Assembly: GCF_009467825.1 (NCBI RefSeq)
Contig: NZ_WIOK01000029.1
Span: forward strand, 1-41,127
From: Cyclobacterium xiamenense
GTDB lineage: Bacteria; Bacteroidota; Bacteroidia; Cytophagales; Cyclobacteriaceae
Direction of reading: 5' to 3'
DNA length: 41,127 nt
The notes under the pieces were generated by a model. The model was not told where the DNA came from, made no database searches, and was given only the letters and a program-made list of their open reading frames with translations. Positions 1 through 8,767 of the stretch are shown here, one piece after another (the first letter of the stretch is position 1; every line of letters begins with the position of its first letter). A program made the translations under genes and the position numbers.

Positions 1-214
1 TATGGATGGAATAATAAATAGCCACCAACACAGCGCAAGGGTTTTCAAATGCCTCATCTCATTTTTTGAGTGAAAGGTAGGTATTTTGGCCCGTTTATGT
101 GGCATTTTCAGGAGACGGGTTTATCAATCAGCGCTGTTTGATTTTACAGGGCTGGACCAGGTAGTTTTCTAAAAAAACGGTGGATTTCCCGCTCTCTACG
201 CAAAGAAAGGGGCA

Positions 215-243
215 TAAAAAAACCTGCCAAAAAAAGGCAGGCT
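215..243 (-). terminator. Intrinsic terminator downstream of tRNA-Pro
   Basis: On the minus strand a perfect 6-bp stem (CCTGCC at 223-228 with GGCAGG at 236-241) is followed by a run of T (A-run at 215-222 on the plus strand). It lies 14 bp past the 3' end of tRNA-Pro and is in the right orientation to end that transcript. I see no gene in 1-214. Confidence 0.75.
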
Positions 244-256
244 CTATAGCTTTGTG

Positions 257-331
257 TCGGGGTGGCAGGATTCGAACCTGCGACCTCCTCGTCCCAAACG
301 AGGCGCGATGACCGGGCTACGCTACACCCCG
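257..331 (-). tRNA. tRNA-Pro (anticodon TGG)
   Basis: Read on the minus strand, the 75-nt sequence folds as a tRNA. The 7-bp acceptor stem is CGGGGTG/CACCCCG with discriminator A. The anticodon stem CCTCG/CGAGG holds the loop TTTGGGA, giving anticodon TGG, and the T-loop is TTCGAAT. CCA is not encoded, so it must be added after transcription. The gene has its own promoter upstream and a terminator downstream, so it is probably a single-gene unit. Confidence 0.96.
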
Positions 332-354
332 TGCTTATACTCTCAAAGCGATGA

Positions 355-384
355 CAAAAGTAATTCTTTTTTTGGCAATTCAAA
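355..384 (-). promoter_or_regulatory. Bacteroidota-type promoter of tRNA-Pro
   Basis: On the minus strand, TTTG (plus coordinates 381-384) is separated by 18 bp from TACTTTTG (355-362). This matches the Bacteroidota sigma-ABfr consensus TTTG / TAnnTTTG. The expected start site near 348 would give a leader of about 16 nt before the tRNA at 331. No experimental start site is available. Confidence 0.65.
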
Positions 385-457
385 AATGATAAAAACAATT
401 TATCGGATTATTTGACCGGCAAACGCCTTGCTTTCGCGAGATTACCTTTGGCTGGCA

Positions 458-1036
458 CTAGAGTTCGGGAAAAACATTGCTTTTGAAGATTTTGATGGCG
501 ATGGAAAGCAGGATAATCCCAAAAATCCGTCGCAATACATCCAGGCCGGTTTGCCCCAGTTTTCGCTCCAGCCAATTGGTACTTTTGAGCACCACGTAAA
601 TGATGATCAGGTTTAGGACGATACCCACGGCAAGGTTGGATTGGGAATATTCGGATTTGAGCGTCAGGATGGTGGTCAGCGTGCCCGCGCCGGCGATCAG
701 GGGGAAGGCGATGGGTACGATGGACGTGCTGGTAGAGCTGGCTGCCGGATCGGGTTTGAATATCTCAATGCCGAGGATCATTTCTGCCCCCAATGCAAAA
801 ATGATCAAAGCCCCCGCAATGGCAAAATCTTCCACCCCAATCCCAAATAGTTCCAGGATGGACTTTCCCAGTATGAGAAAGAGCACCATTAGGATGCCGG
901 CAGCGATGGTGGCCTTTCCACTTTGGATATGCCCTACTTTCTTGCGCAGATTGATGACAATGGGTATGGAACCCAGGATATCAATCACCGAAAAGAGAAT
1001 CAGTGTGACCGAAAGTATTTCCCTGAAATCAAACAT
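458..1036 (-). CDS. MarC (UPF0056) family integral membrane protein
   Basis: A 192-residue, strongly hydrophobic protein with about six predicted membrane helices. It carries the family signature IPIVINL near residues 24-30 and, mid-protein, IVPIAFPLIAGAGTL, the conserved re-entrant-like region of MarC proteins. Length matches the family (about 190-215). The biochemical role of MarC proteins is unresolved; the old link to multiple antibiotic resistance was not upheld. The gene starts 13 bp after the aminotransferase stop and is the last gene of the aroQ operon. No terminator is evident before tRNA-Pro. Confidence 0.88.
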   Translation of the reverse strand: MFDFREILSVTLILFSVIDILGSIPIVINLRKKVGHIQSGKATIAAGILMVLFLILGKSILELFGIGVEDFAIAGALIIFALGAEMILGIEIFKPDPAASSTSTSIVPIAFPLIAGAGTLTTILTLKSEYSQSNLAVGIVLNLIIIYVVLKSTNWLERKLGQTGLDVLRRIFGIILLSIAIKIFKSNVFPEL

Positions 1037-1048
1037 GTAGCCATGGTA

Positions 1049-2107
1049 TCAATAAGCCTCCAGAAAGTGGATCAATTTGGTAAATTCGGTATCGGTAATG
1101 GCCGGAAAGTTGGCAATCCGAAAACTGGTGGGTTTAAGGGGGCCGTAGCCACTACCCATTTGCATGCCCTGGCCTTCTGCGGCCTTTTTGATAGACTGGA
1201 TAAAGGCCTCCTCCCCGCCAACACCCAAAACGGTGCGGCTGCGGTTACCGGCTTCGCTCACCAGAAAAGCCAGCGCCGGGGAGTTTTCTACCAGTTGCTC
1301 CAACTGCCTCATCCTGCGTTCGGTTTGCTCCTGTAGCGTGCGTATACCTGGCATGTCCCGCAATACGCGGTTGAGCAAGTAGATGCCCAGTACATTCGGG
1401 GTATAGTGGGTTTGGTAATTGTCGGCATTTTCCAACATGAAATTCAGGCTATTGTAGCGGCCGTATTCTCCTTTCCGCTTTGCTTTTTCGATGGCTTTCG
1501 GAGAAAGCAGCAGGATACCAAGCCCGGCAGGTAGGCCAAAACATTTTTGCACCGAGGCAAACCACACATCTGCAAGGGCAAAGTCCAGGTAGATGCCACC
1601 CATGGAGGAGGTGGTGTCGACGGTCAGCATTTTTTCCGGAAATTTCTTTGCGAGCGCAGCCAGTGTCTCATTCGACACCTGGGTGGCGTTGGACGTTTCG
1701 TTTTGGGTGATGGCGAGCACGTCGAAATCATCGCTCACGTCCAGGTCTTCCTCAGAAAAGGGCTGGTTTTTGTCCAGGACCAGGGAGCCAGTTTCCGGAA
1801 GGATGTGTTGGGCAAAACCGAACCATCTTTTCCCGAATGAGCCCGAAAAAACATGAAAAGAAGCCTTTTCTACCAGGGATTGGGTGATGATCTCCCAGTT
1901 TTCCGTGGCACTGGACGTGAACAATAGCCGGTAATCGGTCGGAATTTCCAATTTTTCCTTGATCCGATTTTCGGTGTCCCGGTACAAATCCATGAAACCG
2001 GCACTGCGGTGGTTGGCACTTAGGATTCCCTCCCGGTACGCATCCTGAAAATAGTCGGGCAGCTTATCGTAAACTTTGGAAGGCCCCGGAGCAAATGTTA
2101 ACATCAT
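1049..2107 (-). CDS. Class V PLP-dependent aminotransferase, SerC/alanine-glyoxylate aminotransferase-like
   Basis: 352 residues. The N-terminus has the fold-type I class V signature FAPGPS and NHRSAGF (near residues 5-10 and 32-38). VDTTSS (163-168) supplies the aspartate facing the PLP ring nitrogen. SVQKCFGLPAG places the Schiff-base lysine at K188. The closest families by motif are phosphoserine aminotransferase (SerC) and serine/alanine-glyoxylate aminotransferases; the substrate cannot be fixed from sequence. The ATG overlaps the aroQ stop codon (ATGA), which implies translational coupling. A 2-aminoethylphosphonate transaminase (PhnW) role was considered because PhnW is also class V, but the gene is 12 kb from the phosphonate genes and the motifs look more SerC-like. 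Confidence 0.85.
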   Translation of the reverse strand: MMLTFAPGPSKVYDKLPDYFQDAYREGILSANHRSAGFMDLYRDTENRIKEKLEIPTDYRLLFTSSATENWEIITQSLVEKASFHVFSGSFGKRWFGFAQHILPETGSLVLDKNQPFSEEDLDVSDDFDVLAITQNETSNATQVSNETLAALAKKFPEKMLTVDTTSSMGGIYLDFALADVWFASVQKCFGLPAGLGILLLSPKAIEKAKRKGEYGRYNSLNFMLENADNYQTHYTPNVLGIYLLNRVLRDMPGIRTLQEQTERRMRQLEQLVENSPALAFLVSEAGNRSRTVLGVGGEEAFIQSIKKAAEGQGMQMGSGYGPLKPTSFRIANFPAITDTEFTKLIHFLEAY

Positions 2108-2538
2108 TGGTTGGAATTTTCTTTTTCGATAAAATACTGTAATCCCAGGTCATACCCCAATAAACCCAGTCCTGCGATCATGCCCACACATTGGCTGGAC
2201 AGAAAGCTTTTGTGTCGGAACGCTTCCCGCTTGTAAATGTTTGAAATGTGAATTTCCAACGCTGGGCTAGAAATAGCAGCCAAGGCATCGCCAATGGCAA
2301 CGGAGGTATGGGTATAGGCACCGGCATTGATCAGAATGCCGTCCACCTCAAACCCCACTGCATGTAGTTGGCTTACCAATTCCCCTTCCCCATTGCTTTG
2401 GAAATAAGAGAGGTCCAGTTGGGGGTATTTTTGAACCAGGGTCTCAAAATATTCTTCAAACGAGCGGCTGCCGTAAATTTCCGGTTCCCGTTTCCCTAGC
2501 AGGTTCAGATTGGGTCCGTTAATGATCGCTATTTTCAC
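2104..2538 (-). CDS. aroQ: Type II 3-dehydroquinate dehydratase
   Basis: 144 residues, the usual length for the type II enzyme, which dehydrates 3-dehydroquinate to 3-dehydroshikimate in the shikimate pathway. Visible signatures are INGPNLNLLGKREPEIYG at the N-terminus with catalytic Y22 and the flexible-loop arginine, NAGAYTHTS starting at N71, and EIHISN with H97 followed by R108 near KREAFRHKS. It is the first gene of a three-gene minus-strand operon and overlaps the aminotransferase ATG by 4 bp. A good -7 promoter element lies about 37 bp upstream. Confidence 0.97.
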   Translation of the reverse strand: MKIAIINGPNLNLLGKREPEIYGSRSFEEYFETLVQKYPQLDLSYFQSNGEGELVSQLHAVGFEVDGILINAGAYTHTSVAIGDALAAISSPALEIHISNIYKREAFRHKSFLSSQCVGMIAGLGLLGYDLGLQYFIEKENSNQ

Positions 2539-2574
2539 GTTTTCTGGCGTTTAAAATGGGACTGAAGCAAGCGA

Positions 2575-2582
2575 CAAAGGTA
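2575..2582 (-). promoter_or_regulatory. Possible -7 element upstream of aroQ
   Basis: The minus-strand sequence TACCTTTG matches TAnnTTTG exactly and lies 37 bp before the aroQ ATG. No TTTG is present at the expected -33 spacing, so only half of the promoter consensus is satisfied. Confidence 0.4.
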
Positions 2583-2797
2583 AACAAATGCCAGTAATTT
2601 GGGGATTTATTCCGGTAGATTTTGTTCGTTTATTCCGGCTGCCCACTAAAAATGGGCGGCGTCCCGAGGATTATTCCGGGCCCGCTTGCTTTACGCTAGG
2701 GAAGGTACGGCTGGTAGTTGGCTTTTTTTCTGTTTTCCGGGTTGTGGTTCCCGTTGCGCTCTTTTCGATTTTGACCGGAACCCCGTACATTTACTGC

Positions 2798-3703
2798 ATG
2801 AGTTGGGAAAAGGAGATCAGTGGTTTTGGCTATTACCTTAAAATTGAGCGATCGCTGAGCGAAAATTCCTTGTTGGCTTACCGACAGGACGTGGAAAAGC
2901 TGGCGGCCTTTATGAGCGAGCACTTTCCGGACCGAACACCCCTAACCACCGAATTGCATCATTTACGGTTATTTGTCGATTCGCTGGCAAGTGGAACCAT
3001 TTCCGAATTTACTCAAGCCCGTATCGTTTCGGGTGTGAAGGCATTTTACAAGTACCTGCTCTACGAGGACAAGCTTCGGGATAGCCCTGCCCTGCTGTTG
3101 GAGGCGCCCAAGCTAACGCGTACACTGCCCGATACGCTGAGTTATCCCGAGATCGAACGCATCCTGGAAGCCGTACCGCTGGGCACACCGGGAGGACACC
3201 GAAACCGTGCCATGCTGGAGATGCTGTATGGCAGTGGACTGCGGGTATCCGAATTGATTCACCTGAAAAAGAGTCATTATTTTGAGGACATAGGTTTTTT
3301 GCGTGTGATGGGAAAAGGGAGCAAAGAACGGCTGGTCCCTGTGGGAAAGGCAGCGGCCCATTACCTACGGATATATCTGGAGGAGGTGCGGAAACATGGC
3401 CCCATTGCAAAAGGGCACGAGGAATACCTCTTTTTAAACAACCGGGGAAAGAAACTCTCCCGGGTGATGGTGTTTTTGATGATCAAAAAGACGGCCGCAA
3501 GTGCCGGAATTACCAAAAAAGTCAGTCCGCATACGTTCCGACATAGCTTTGCCACCCATCTGGTAGAAGGTGGGGCCGACCTTCGGGCTGTGCAGGAAAT
3601 GCTGGGGCACGAAAGCATCACTACGACGGAAATTTACACCCACCTGGACAGGGATTACCTGCGGCAGGTGCTGAACGAATTTCTTCCTGGAAATGGCTCC
3701 TAG
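2798..3703 (+). CDS. xerD: Site-specific tyrosine recombinase XerD
   Basis: 301 residues from the ATG at 2798. The longer frame back to 2588 adds 70 non-conserved residues, and the core-binding domain begins right after MSWEKEI, so I reject it. The N-terminal SAM-like DNA-binding domain (about 1-90) is followed by the catalytic domain with the full set: R149 in GSGLRVSEL, the beta-hairpin lysine in GKGSKERLVPV, HTFRH, a second His in LGHESITTT, and nucleophile Y280 in EIYTHLD. Length and motifs fit the chromosomal dimer-resolution recombinase rather than a mobile-element integrase. It is divergent from aroQ, and no integrated element is adjacent. Confidence 0.93.
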   Translation: MSWEKEISGFGYYLKIERSLSENSLLAYRQDVEKLAAFMSEHFPDRTPLTTELHHLRLFVDSLASGTISEFTQARIVSGVKAFYKYLLYEDKLRDSPALLLEAPKLTRTLPDTLSYPEIERILEAVPLGTPGGHRNRAMLEMLYGSGLRVSELIHLKKSHYFEDIGFLRVMGKGSKERLVPVGKAAAHYLRIYLEEVRKHGPIAKGHEEYLFLNNRGKKLSRVMVFLMIKKTAASAGITKKVSPHTFRHSFATHLVEGGADLRAVQEMLGHESITTTEIYTHLDRDYLRQVLNEFLPGNGS

Positions 3704-3775
3704 TGCATTTTTCTGAAACATCGGGAGCTAGGGAAGCTTTGGGCATGTTTTTTGAATAGGGCTAAATTCCAGTAA

Positions 3776-4282
3776 ATGACAGCAGGTATGGAACGGAAAC
3801 GCAGTAGCAGTAATAAATACGTGTATTTTTTCGGACTGGTGCTATGGCTAATGACCCTGCCCTCTCTGGCGGTAGCGCAGGAGAAATTAAACAAATTGCT
3901 TCGGGAAAGGGAAACGTTGCATCGGGAATGGCAGGTTTCGGAAAGTAAAAAATCGGGCCTTTTTGGTAACCGGACCAAAAAAGACATGAGTGCTACCAAC
4001 GAGTGGATGGATCGCATCATCCGCAAGGACAATCAGATCATGCAGGAGCTCGAAATGCTGAAGGATATCGAAACCACGGAGATTAGCTATGAAAAAGAGG
4101 ATTACAAGTACGTGGCCCAAAAGGCAGAAGCCGATATTGTGAAATTAAAACGCGCGCTGTCGGAAAAGGACGAAGCCATCCGTAAGGAAGAAGACGAGAA
4201 ACGAAGGTATGAGTGGACGACTTTGTTGTTTTTTTTGAGCACGCTGGTACTCGGCTTCTTGTATTACCGGAAAAAAAGGTAG
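3776..4282 (+). CDS. Hypothetical coiled-coil protein with N- and C-terminal membrane segments
   Basis: 168 residues; a start at 3788 (MERKRSSS) is equally possible. A hydrophobic segment ending in LPSLAVAQ looks like a signal peptide or anchor. Residues of roughly 35-145 are highly charged with heptad-like Leu/Ile spacing, predicting a long helix or coiled coil. A second hydrophobic stretch (TTLLFFLSTLVLGFLYY) is followed by a basic tail, KKR, giving a periplasmic helical domain anchored at its C-terminus. I recognise no catalytic motif or named family. It follows xerD by 72 bp and could be cotranscribed. Confidence 0.7.
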   Translation: MTAGMERKRSSSNKYVYFFGLVLWLMTLPSLAVAQEKLNKLLRERETLHREWQVSESKKSGLFGNRTKKDMSATNEWMDRIIRKDNQIMQELEMLKDIETTEISYEKEDYKYVAQKAEADIVKLKRALSEKDEAIRKEEDEKRRYEWTTLLFFLSTLVLGFLYYRKKR

Positions 4283-4382
4283 CGGTTTCGGCCCGGCAGT
4301 TTGGGTTGAGGGGTTTTGTTCCGATTTTCTTTTTAAAATCAATGGGGTTTTGATACATTTATTTTTTATAACCAACCCAACA

Positions 4383-4847
4383 ATGAGCAAACTGATCATA
4401 AATAGCTTTGAAGATTTCCAGCAGTACATTGGCGAGGAACTGGGCCAGTCGGATTTTCACCGGGTGAGCCAGGAACAGATCAATCTGTTTGCAGATGCCA
4501 CCCTGGACCATCAGTGGATTCATACGGATCCGGAAAAAGCCCGGGCAGAAGGCGCTTTTGGCGGCACGATTGCCCATGGGTACCTGACCCTTTCCCTGGT
4601 CCCGTTTCTCTGGAACCAGATCGTACAGGTAAACAATCTCAAAATGATGGTCAACTATGGGATCGAAAACCTCCGTTTTGCCAATCCGGTAAAGGTAAAC
4701 GATGAGATTCGAATGATCGCGACCCTGGCAAACATCAGCGACCTCAGGGGTACAATTAAAACCGAAATGAAGGTAAAAATTGAGATCAAGGGAGAGCGAA
4801 AGCCAGCCTTATCTGCCCATTTGATTTTTCTCTACCACTTTTTGTAA
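4383..4847 (+). CDS. MaoC-like hotdog-fold (R)-specific enoyl hydratase
   Basis: 154 residues from the ATG at 4383; the in-frame start at 4350 adds only 11 residues that do not fit the family. The hydratase 2 motif is clear: FADATLDHQWIHTDPEKA, with the catalytic pair D42 and H47 at the usual D-x4-H spacing, then GTIAHGYLTLS forming the hotdog helix. Family members hydrate trans-2-enoyl-CoA to (R)-3-hydroxyacyl-CoA in fatty acid or polyhydroxyalkanoate metabolism; the precise substrate is unknown. A strong bidirectional terminator 35 bp downstream separates it from the convergent TonB-type receptor. Confidence 0.9.
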   Translation: MSKLIINSFEDFQQYIGEELGQSDFHRVSQEQINLFADATLDHQWIHTDPEKARAEGAFGGTIAHGYLTLSLVPFLWNQIVQVNNLKMMVNYGIENLRFANPVKVNDEIRMIATLANISDLRGTIKTEMKVKIEIKGERKPALSAHLIFLYHFL

Positions 4848-4881
4848 GCGGATCGGTGGCGGTTCCATTTCGGGAATAAAC

Positions 4882-4910
4882 AAAAACAGCATCCACCGGA
4901 TGCTGTTTTT
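4882..4910. terminator. Bidirectional intrinsic terminator
   Basis: A perfect inverted repeat, AACAGCATCC (4885-4894) with GGATGCTGTT (4898-4907) around a 3-nt loop, is flanked by A on the left and T on the right. It can therefore terminate both the maoC-like gene (+) and the convergent receptor gene (-). Confidence 0.85.
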
Positions 4911-4937
4911 AGCGATGTTAAAAAACCTAATCTAAGC

Positions 4938-7373
4938 TTATTCCAGTCGGTTTCGTTCTTCGGTACTTCCGCTCCGCTGACTCACCTTGAATTGCTCTCC
5001 CTGGGCGAATTTCCAGCGTAGCGTAAACCGAATACTTTGCATGCTGTTGTACTGCTGCACGTCGGTATTGATGCGGTCAAAATCGATGTTTCCCTTAAAT
5101 TTCATCGTTCGGAGAATATCGGAACCGTTCACCGTCAGGCTCAATTTGTCCTCGTAAAAGGTTTTGGTGATTCCGGCATCTACCCAACTCATGCCGTTGA
5201 TGACCAGCTGTCCGTCCCGAAAGGGGCTCCGGTAGATTCCCACCAATTCCAGCTTAAAGCCTTTGGGAAGCAATACGTTGTGCTGGCTGCGCACCATGAA
5301 TGAAAATTGCTTTTCGTCCAGCAGTTCTTCCCCCAGTTGCGATTGGAAGGTATTGCCGTTGAGCTGCAGCATGTTGCTGCTGCTGTACCATTCGGCAAAC
5401 TCCACCGGCACCACCGCCCGCAGGCTCAGGTTTCGGGTACGGTCCAGGTTTTGCATCTGAATGCTTGTTTTCCGGTTTTCCTCGTCTTGTACCATGATTT
5501 GACCAAAGGCATTTTCGGTTTGTGAAAAGGAAAGGGAAAACTGGTACGCGTTTTTGAGGATATGGTTCATCTCCAGGTTGTTTGCATACTGCGGTTGGAG
5601 GTTGGGATTGCCTTCTTCGGTGGTTAAGGGGTCGATGTAGAAAACAAAGGGGTTGAGCTGCCGGTAGTAGGGCCGGGTGATCCGGCGATTTACGTTGTAT
5701 ACGATTTGGTAGTCGTCCGATACCTGGTGCTGCAGGTAGGCGCTGGGAAAAAGGTCCAGGTATTCCTGGGTATTGATTTCCGAGCGGGTGACCGAATTAC
5801 CCTCAATGGCTGCATATTCTGCCCGAAGGCCCGCTTGCAGCGCTAGTTTTTCGGTCAGTGGCGTCTTATAGGAAGCGTAGGCAGCGAGCACATTTTCGCG
5901 ATAGATGAAATGATTGCTATTGGGGTCCGGCACAAAGGGGCCTTCCGCTGTGCTTTTGGAGATATCCAACAGGTTATCGGAGCGTACCCAACTTCCCTTA
6001 AGGCCGGTTTCCAGTTCTTTCTCGGCTCCCATAGGCTTTGTGAAGTCGACCTTCGCGGTAAAGATGGAATAGTCCATTTCGTTTCCGGTACGGATTCTGT
6101 CTGAACTACCCTGAGAGGTGTTTTCATTTTGCCAGTACCGGTTATCCAGCATGCTCAGACTGCCGGCATCCATGCGGGTATAGTCGATATCCGCCGAGAT
6201 CTTTGTTCCGAGCGTATCGAGTTTGCCGGTATAATGGAAGTTACCAAATATCCGGGCATTGTCCGATTCGGAATCGTTCAGGGCGTTAAGGTAGTTGAGG
6301 TCTGTATTGTCGGGATTGGAGATAGCGGTCAAGGAATTTCCATCCTCGGTTCCTTTTTGTCCGGATGCCTGCAGGTTGATTCCCAGGGAGTGCCTGTCAT
6401 TGATTTGGTATTCCGTTCCTCCGGAGAAAAACAGGTTGTTTCGAAGCAGTTTTAGCCGTGCATTCTGGTCAAAGGCAGACAGTCCGTTTTCCAATTGAAA
6501 CCGTCGCAAAATTTCCAGGTCGGTAAACCTCCCCCATTGGTTGTAATTTAAGCTGGCATTGGAGGTCCATTTGTTCTGTTTTATGTTGAGGGTGGCTCCG
6601 GCAGAAGGGGTATGCAATCCGTTGAATTGACTCCCGGCATGCACGTTGCCATTGGTACCGTTAAAGTTGTTTTTCTTCAAAACCAGGTTGATTACCCCGG
6701 CAGCACCTTCGGCATCGTATTTTGCCGGAGGGTTTTGGATCACTTCGATGCTTCGGATATTATCGGCTGGCATGGCACGGAGAAAATTCGCCAGGTCAGC
6801 TGCGCTCATGTAGGTTTGCCGATCATCGATCAGCACGATAAGTCCCGTACGCCCGTTCAATTGAATGTTCCCATCCGCGTCAACAAACACGCCAGGAGAA
6901 CGGCCGATTACGTCCAGGGCGTTGTTTCCCTCCGCCATGACGGTACCTTCTACGGTTACCACCGTCTTGTCGGCTTGAATTAACACATTCGGACGGGCAG
7001 CGTTTACCGTTACCTCGTCCAGTCCCGCCATTTCGGATTCCAAACGCAAGCTGCCAAAATCTTTTTTTGTCCCGGGGCTTAGCCGGAAGGGCTGGCTTCG
7101 AAATGACTCGAAGCCAATGCTGGAGATACCAAGAATTAGTTCCTGGGGGTAGGGAGTCGTAAGCAGAAAATTACCCGCTTCGTCGGTAACGGCCCCGGTT
7201 ACCAAGTCTCCGGTAGCGGCTTGAAGTAGCAAAACATTTGCAAAGGGTACCGATGCGTCTGCCTCGTCCCGGACACTACCGGTGACGGTAGCGCTCTGTT
7301 CCTGTGCCGCCAGGTGGCTGAGTCCGAGTAGAAATAAGAAGGCGGTAGTAAAAATGTACCTGGTAAAGTTCAT
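4938..7373 (-). CDS. TonB-dependent receptor-like outer membrane beta-barrel protein
   Basis: 811 residues from the ATG at 7373, which places the signal peptide (MNFTRYIFTTAFLFLLGLSHLAAQ) at the very N-terminus; an ATG four codons upstream is the alternative. Order: signal peptide, CarboxypepD_reg-like Ig domain (about 25-110, with GSVRDEADASVPFANV), a plug-like domain (about 115-235, with GRSPGVFVD, LIDDRQTY, IEVIQNPPAKYDAEGAAGVINL), then a long barrel of the OMP_b-brl_3 type rich in alternating aromatic strands. No SusD partner or sugar-active enzyme is next to it, so it is an orphan receptor. The ligand is unknown. Confidence 0.88.
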   Translation of the reverse strand: MNFTRYIFTTAFLFLLGLSHLAAQEQSATVTGSVRDEADASVPFANVLLLQAATGDLVTGAVTDEAGNFLLTTPYPQELILGISSIGFESFRSQPFRLSPGTKKDFGSLRLESEMAGLDEVTVNAARPNVLIQADKTVVTVEGTVMAEGNNALDVIGRSPGVFVDADGNIQLNGRTGLIVLIDDRQTYMSAADLANFLRAMPADNIRSIEVIQNPPAKYDAEGAAGVINLVLKKNNFNGTNGNVHAGSQFNGLHTPSAGATLNIKQNKWTSNASLNYNQWGRFTDLEILRRFQLENGLSAFDQNARLKLLRNNLFFSGGTEYQINDRHSLGINLQASGQKGTEDGNSLTAISNPDNTDLNYLNALNDSESDNARIFGNFHYTGKLDTLGTKISADIDYTRMDAGSLSMLDNRYWQNENTSQGSSDRIRTGNEMDYSIFTAKVDFTKPMGAEKELETGLKGSWVRSDNLLDISKSTAEGPFVPDPNSNHFIYRENVLAAYASYKTPLTEKLALQAGLRAEYAAIEGNSVTRSEINTQEYLDLFPSAYLQHQVSDDYQIVYNVNRRITRPYYRQLNPFVFYIDPLTTEEGNPNLQPQYANNLEMNHILKNAYQFSLSFSQTENAFGQIMVQDEENRKTSIQMQNLDRTRNLSLRAVVPVEFAEWYSSSNMLQLNGNTFQSQLGEELLDEKQFSFMVRSQHNVLLPKGFKLELVGIYRSPFRDGQLVINGMSWVDAGITKTFYEDKLSLTVNGSDILRTMKFKGNIDFDRINTDVQQYNSMQSIRFTLRWKFAQGEQFKVSQRSGSTEERNRLE

Positions 7374-7526
7374 GGTTGTATGCATTTATTCGTTTCATAC
7401 CATGCCATGGGAAAAAGGTGCCAAAACATAAAAAGCTATGTAAAACGCTGAAAAACAGACAAATGATAAAGTGCCGGCTTTAGCTACTGTATCAATACCG
7501 AACACATGCCCTGTACGGTATGCGGA

Positions 7527-7568
7527 CAAAAAAAATAATCCGCCCGGTAATCGCCGGGCGGATTTTTA
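7527..7568. terminator. Bidirectional intrinsic terminator downstream of sodA
   Basis: An 11-bp perfect stem (AATCCGCCCGG at 7537-7547 with CCGGGCGGATT at 7554-7564) has an A-run on its left and a T-run on its right. In minus orientation it sits 30 bp past the sodA stop. The rest of the 7374-7596 gap shows nothing gene-like. Confidence 0.88.
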
Positions 7569-7596
7569 TAGCAAACGAAATAGGTTTGTTTCTTGC

Positions 7597-8202
7597 TTAG
7601 ATGGCAGCAGCGTATTTTTTGGCTACTTCTTCCCAATTGACCACGTTCCAAAAAGCGGCGATGTAGTCCGGTCGTCGGTTTTGGTAATTCAGGTAGTAGG
7701 CATGTTCCCATACGTCCAGACCCAGGATGGGTATTCCTTTAGTTTCCGCGATGTCCATCAGGGGATTGTCCTGATTAGGCGTCGAACTTACCTGCAATTC
7801 TCCATTGGCTACACTCAACCAGGCCCAACCGGAACCAAAGCGCGTAGCTGCGGCGTTGGCAAATTCCTCTTTGAATTTGTCAAACGATCCGAATTTTTTA
7901 TCGATGGCGGCAGCGAGGTCGCCGGTGGGGGCGCCTCCTCCATTTGGAGAAAGGATGGTCCAGAAAAGTGAGTGGTTGTAATGGCCTCCCCCGTTATTTC
8001 TAACGGCTCCTGATGCGGAAGATATCCCCTGCATGATTTCTTCGATGCTTTTGGAGGCCAGGTCGGTTCCCGCCACGGCATCGTTAAGCTTGGTTACGTA
8101 GGCATTGTGGTGTTTTCCATGGTGTATTTCCATGGTCTTTGCATCGATGTGGGGTTCCAATGCATTCTTTTCATAAGGTAAACTAGGAAGTTCAAAAGCC
8201 AT
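7597..8202 (-). CDS. sodA: Superoxide dismutase, Mn-type (Fe/Mn family)
   Basis: 201 residues, typical for the cytosolic Fe/Mn enzyme that converts superoxide to hydrogen peroxide and oxygen. The metal ligands are all present: H27 in EIHHGKHH, H77 in HYNHSLFW, D163 and H167 in [15 protein letters not shown]. Glycines before the second histidine and the Gln in TPNQDNPLM follow the Mn pattern (outer-sphere Gln in the C-terminal domain) rather than the Fe pattern, but cambialistic use cannot be excluded. There is no signal peptide. It appears to be a single-gene unit with its own terminator. Confidence 0.96.
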   Translation of the reverse strand: MAFELPSLPYEKNALEPHIDAKTMEIHHGKHHNAYVTKLNDAVAGTDLASKSIEEIMQGISSASGAVRNNGGGHYNHSLFWTILSPNGGGAPTGDLAAAIDKKFGSFDKFKEEFANAAATRFGSGWAWLSVANGELQVSSTPNQDNPLMDIAETKGIPILGLDVWEHAYYLNYQNRRPDYIAAFWNVVNWEEVAKKYAAAI

Positions 8203-8316
8203 TTGTTGTGTTTTTTAGTGAAACATAAAGTTAGTTGATGGTATAGGTTCGTCGTGAAAAACCTACTAGTACAAACCAATGAATCTTAAAAATGGTTCTT
8301 TTATTCCCTTGAATAT

Positions 8317-8760
8317 CTAATTTCTAAGATTTTTAAAAAATGCCTGCAATAAATTCTTGGATTCATCCGCTAAAAGGCCGCTGGAGATTTTCGTTTTTGG
8401 GTGGAGCAGCGGCTGGGAAATTCGGCTATATCCGCGTTGAGGGTCCGCGCTGCCGTAGTGTAGTTCGCCCAGTTGAGCCCAAAAACACGCGCCGGCGCAC
8501 ATCGGGCAAGGCTCAAGGGTGACGTATAGTTTGCACTCGGGCAGGTACTTCGCGCCCAGGGCGTTGGAGGCAGCGGTGATAGCGAGGATTTCCGCATGAG
8601 CGGTCACGTCGGTTAGTTTTTCGGTTTGGTTGTAAGCGCGGGCGATGATTCGGTCCCGAACGACGATCACAGCTCCCACGGGGATTTCCCCCTCTTCAAA
8701 GCCGATTGCCGCCTGCTTGAGGGCTTCGTTCATCCAATATTGGTCCGAGTAGCGTTCCAA
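8317..8760 (-). CDS. tadA: tRNA(Arg) adenosine-34 deaminase
   Basis: 147 residues of the cytidine/deoxycytidylate deaminase fold. The zinc site is visible as TAHAEI (H55, proton-shuttling E57) and TLEPCPMCAGA (C85, C88). The enzyme makes inosine at the wobble position of tRNA-Arg(ACG). Guanine deaminase is a paralogous alternative, but the N-terminal MNEALKQA and GEIPVGAVIV blocks favour TadA. The start lies 7 bp after the stop of the PiT-like permease gene, so they are likely cotranscribed. Confidence 0.92.
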   Translation of the reverse strand: MERYSDQYWMNEALKQAAIGFEEGEIPVGAVIVVRDRIIARAYNQTEKLTDVTAHAEILAITAASNALGAKYLPECKLYVTLEPCPMCAGACFWAQLGELHYGSADPQRGYSRISQPLLHPKTKISSGLLADESKNLLQAFFKNLRN

Positions 8761-8767
8761 ACCTCGG

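Noticed and set aside
1049-2107. Class V aminotransferase as the missing PhnW of the phosphonate genes
   Set aside because: PhnW is class V too, but this gene is coupled to aroQ about 12 kb away, and its motifs look SerC-like. No evidence ties it to 2-aminoethylphosphonate.
2588-2797. 70-residue N-terminal extension of XerD
   Set aside because: The ATG at 2798 gives the standard 301-residue protein with the correct N-terminal domain; the extension is low-complexity and not family-like.
2798-3703. XerD as an integrase of a genomic island
   Set aside because: There is no tRNA-flanking att repeat, excisionase or cargo next to it; length and motifs are those of the chromosomal recombinase.
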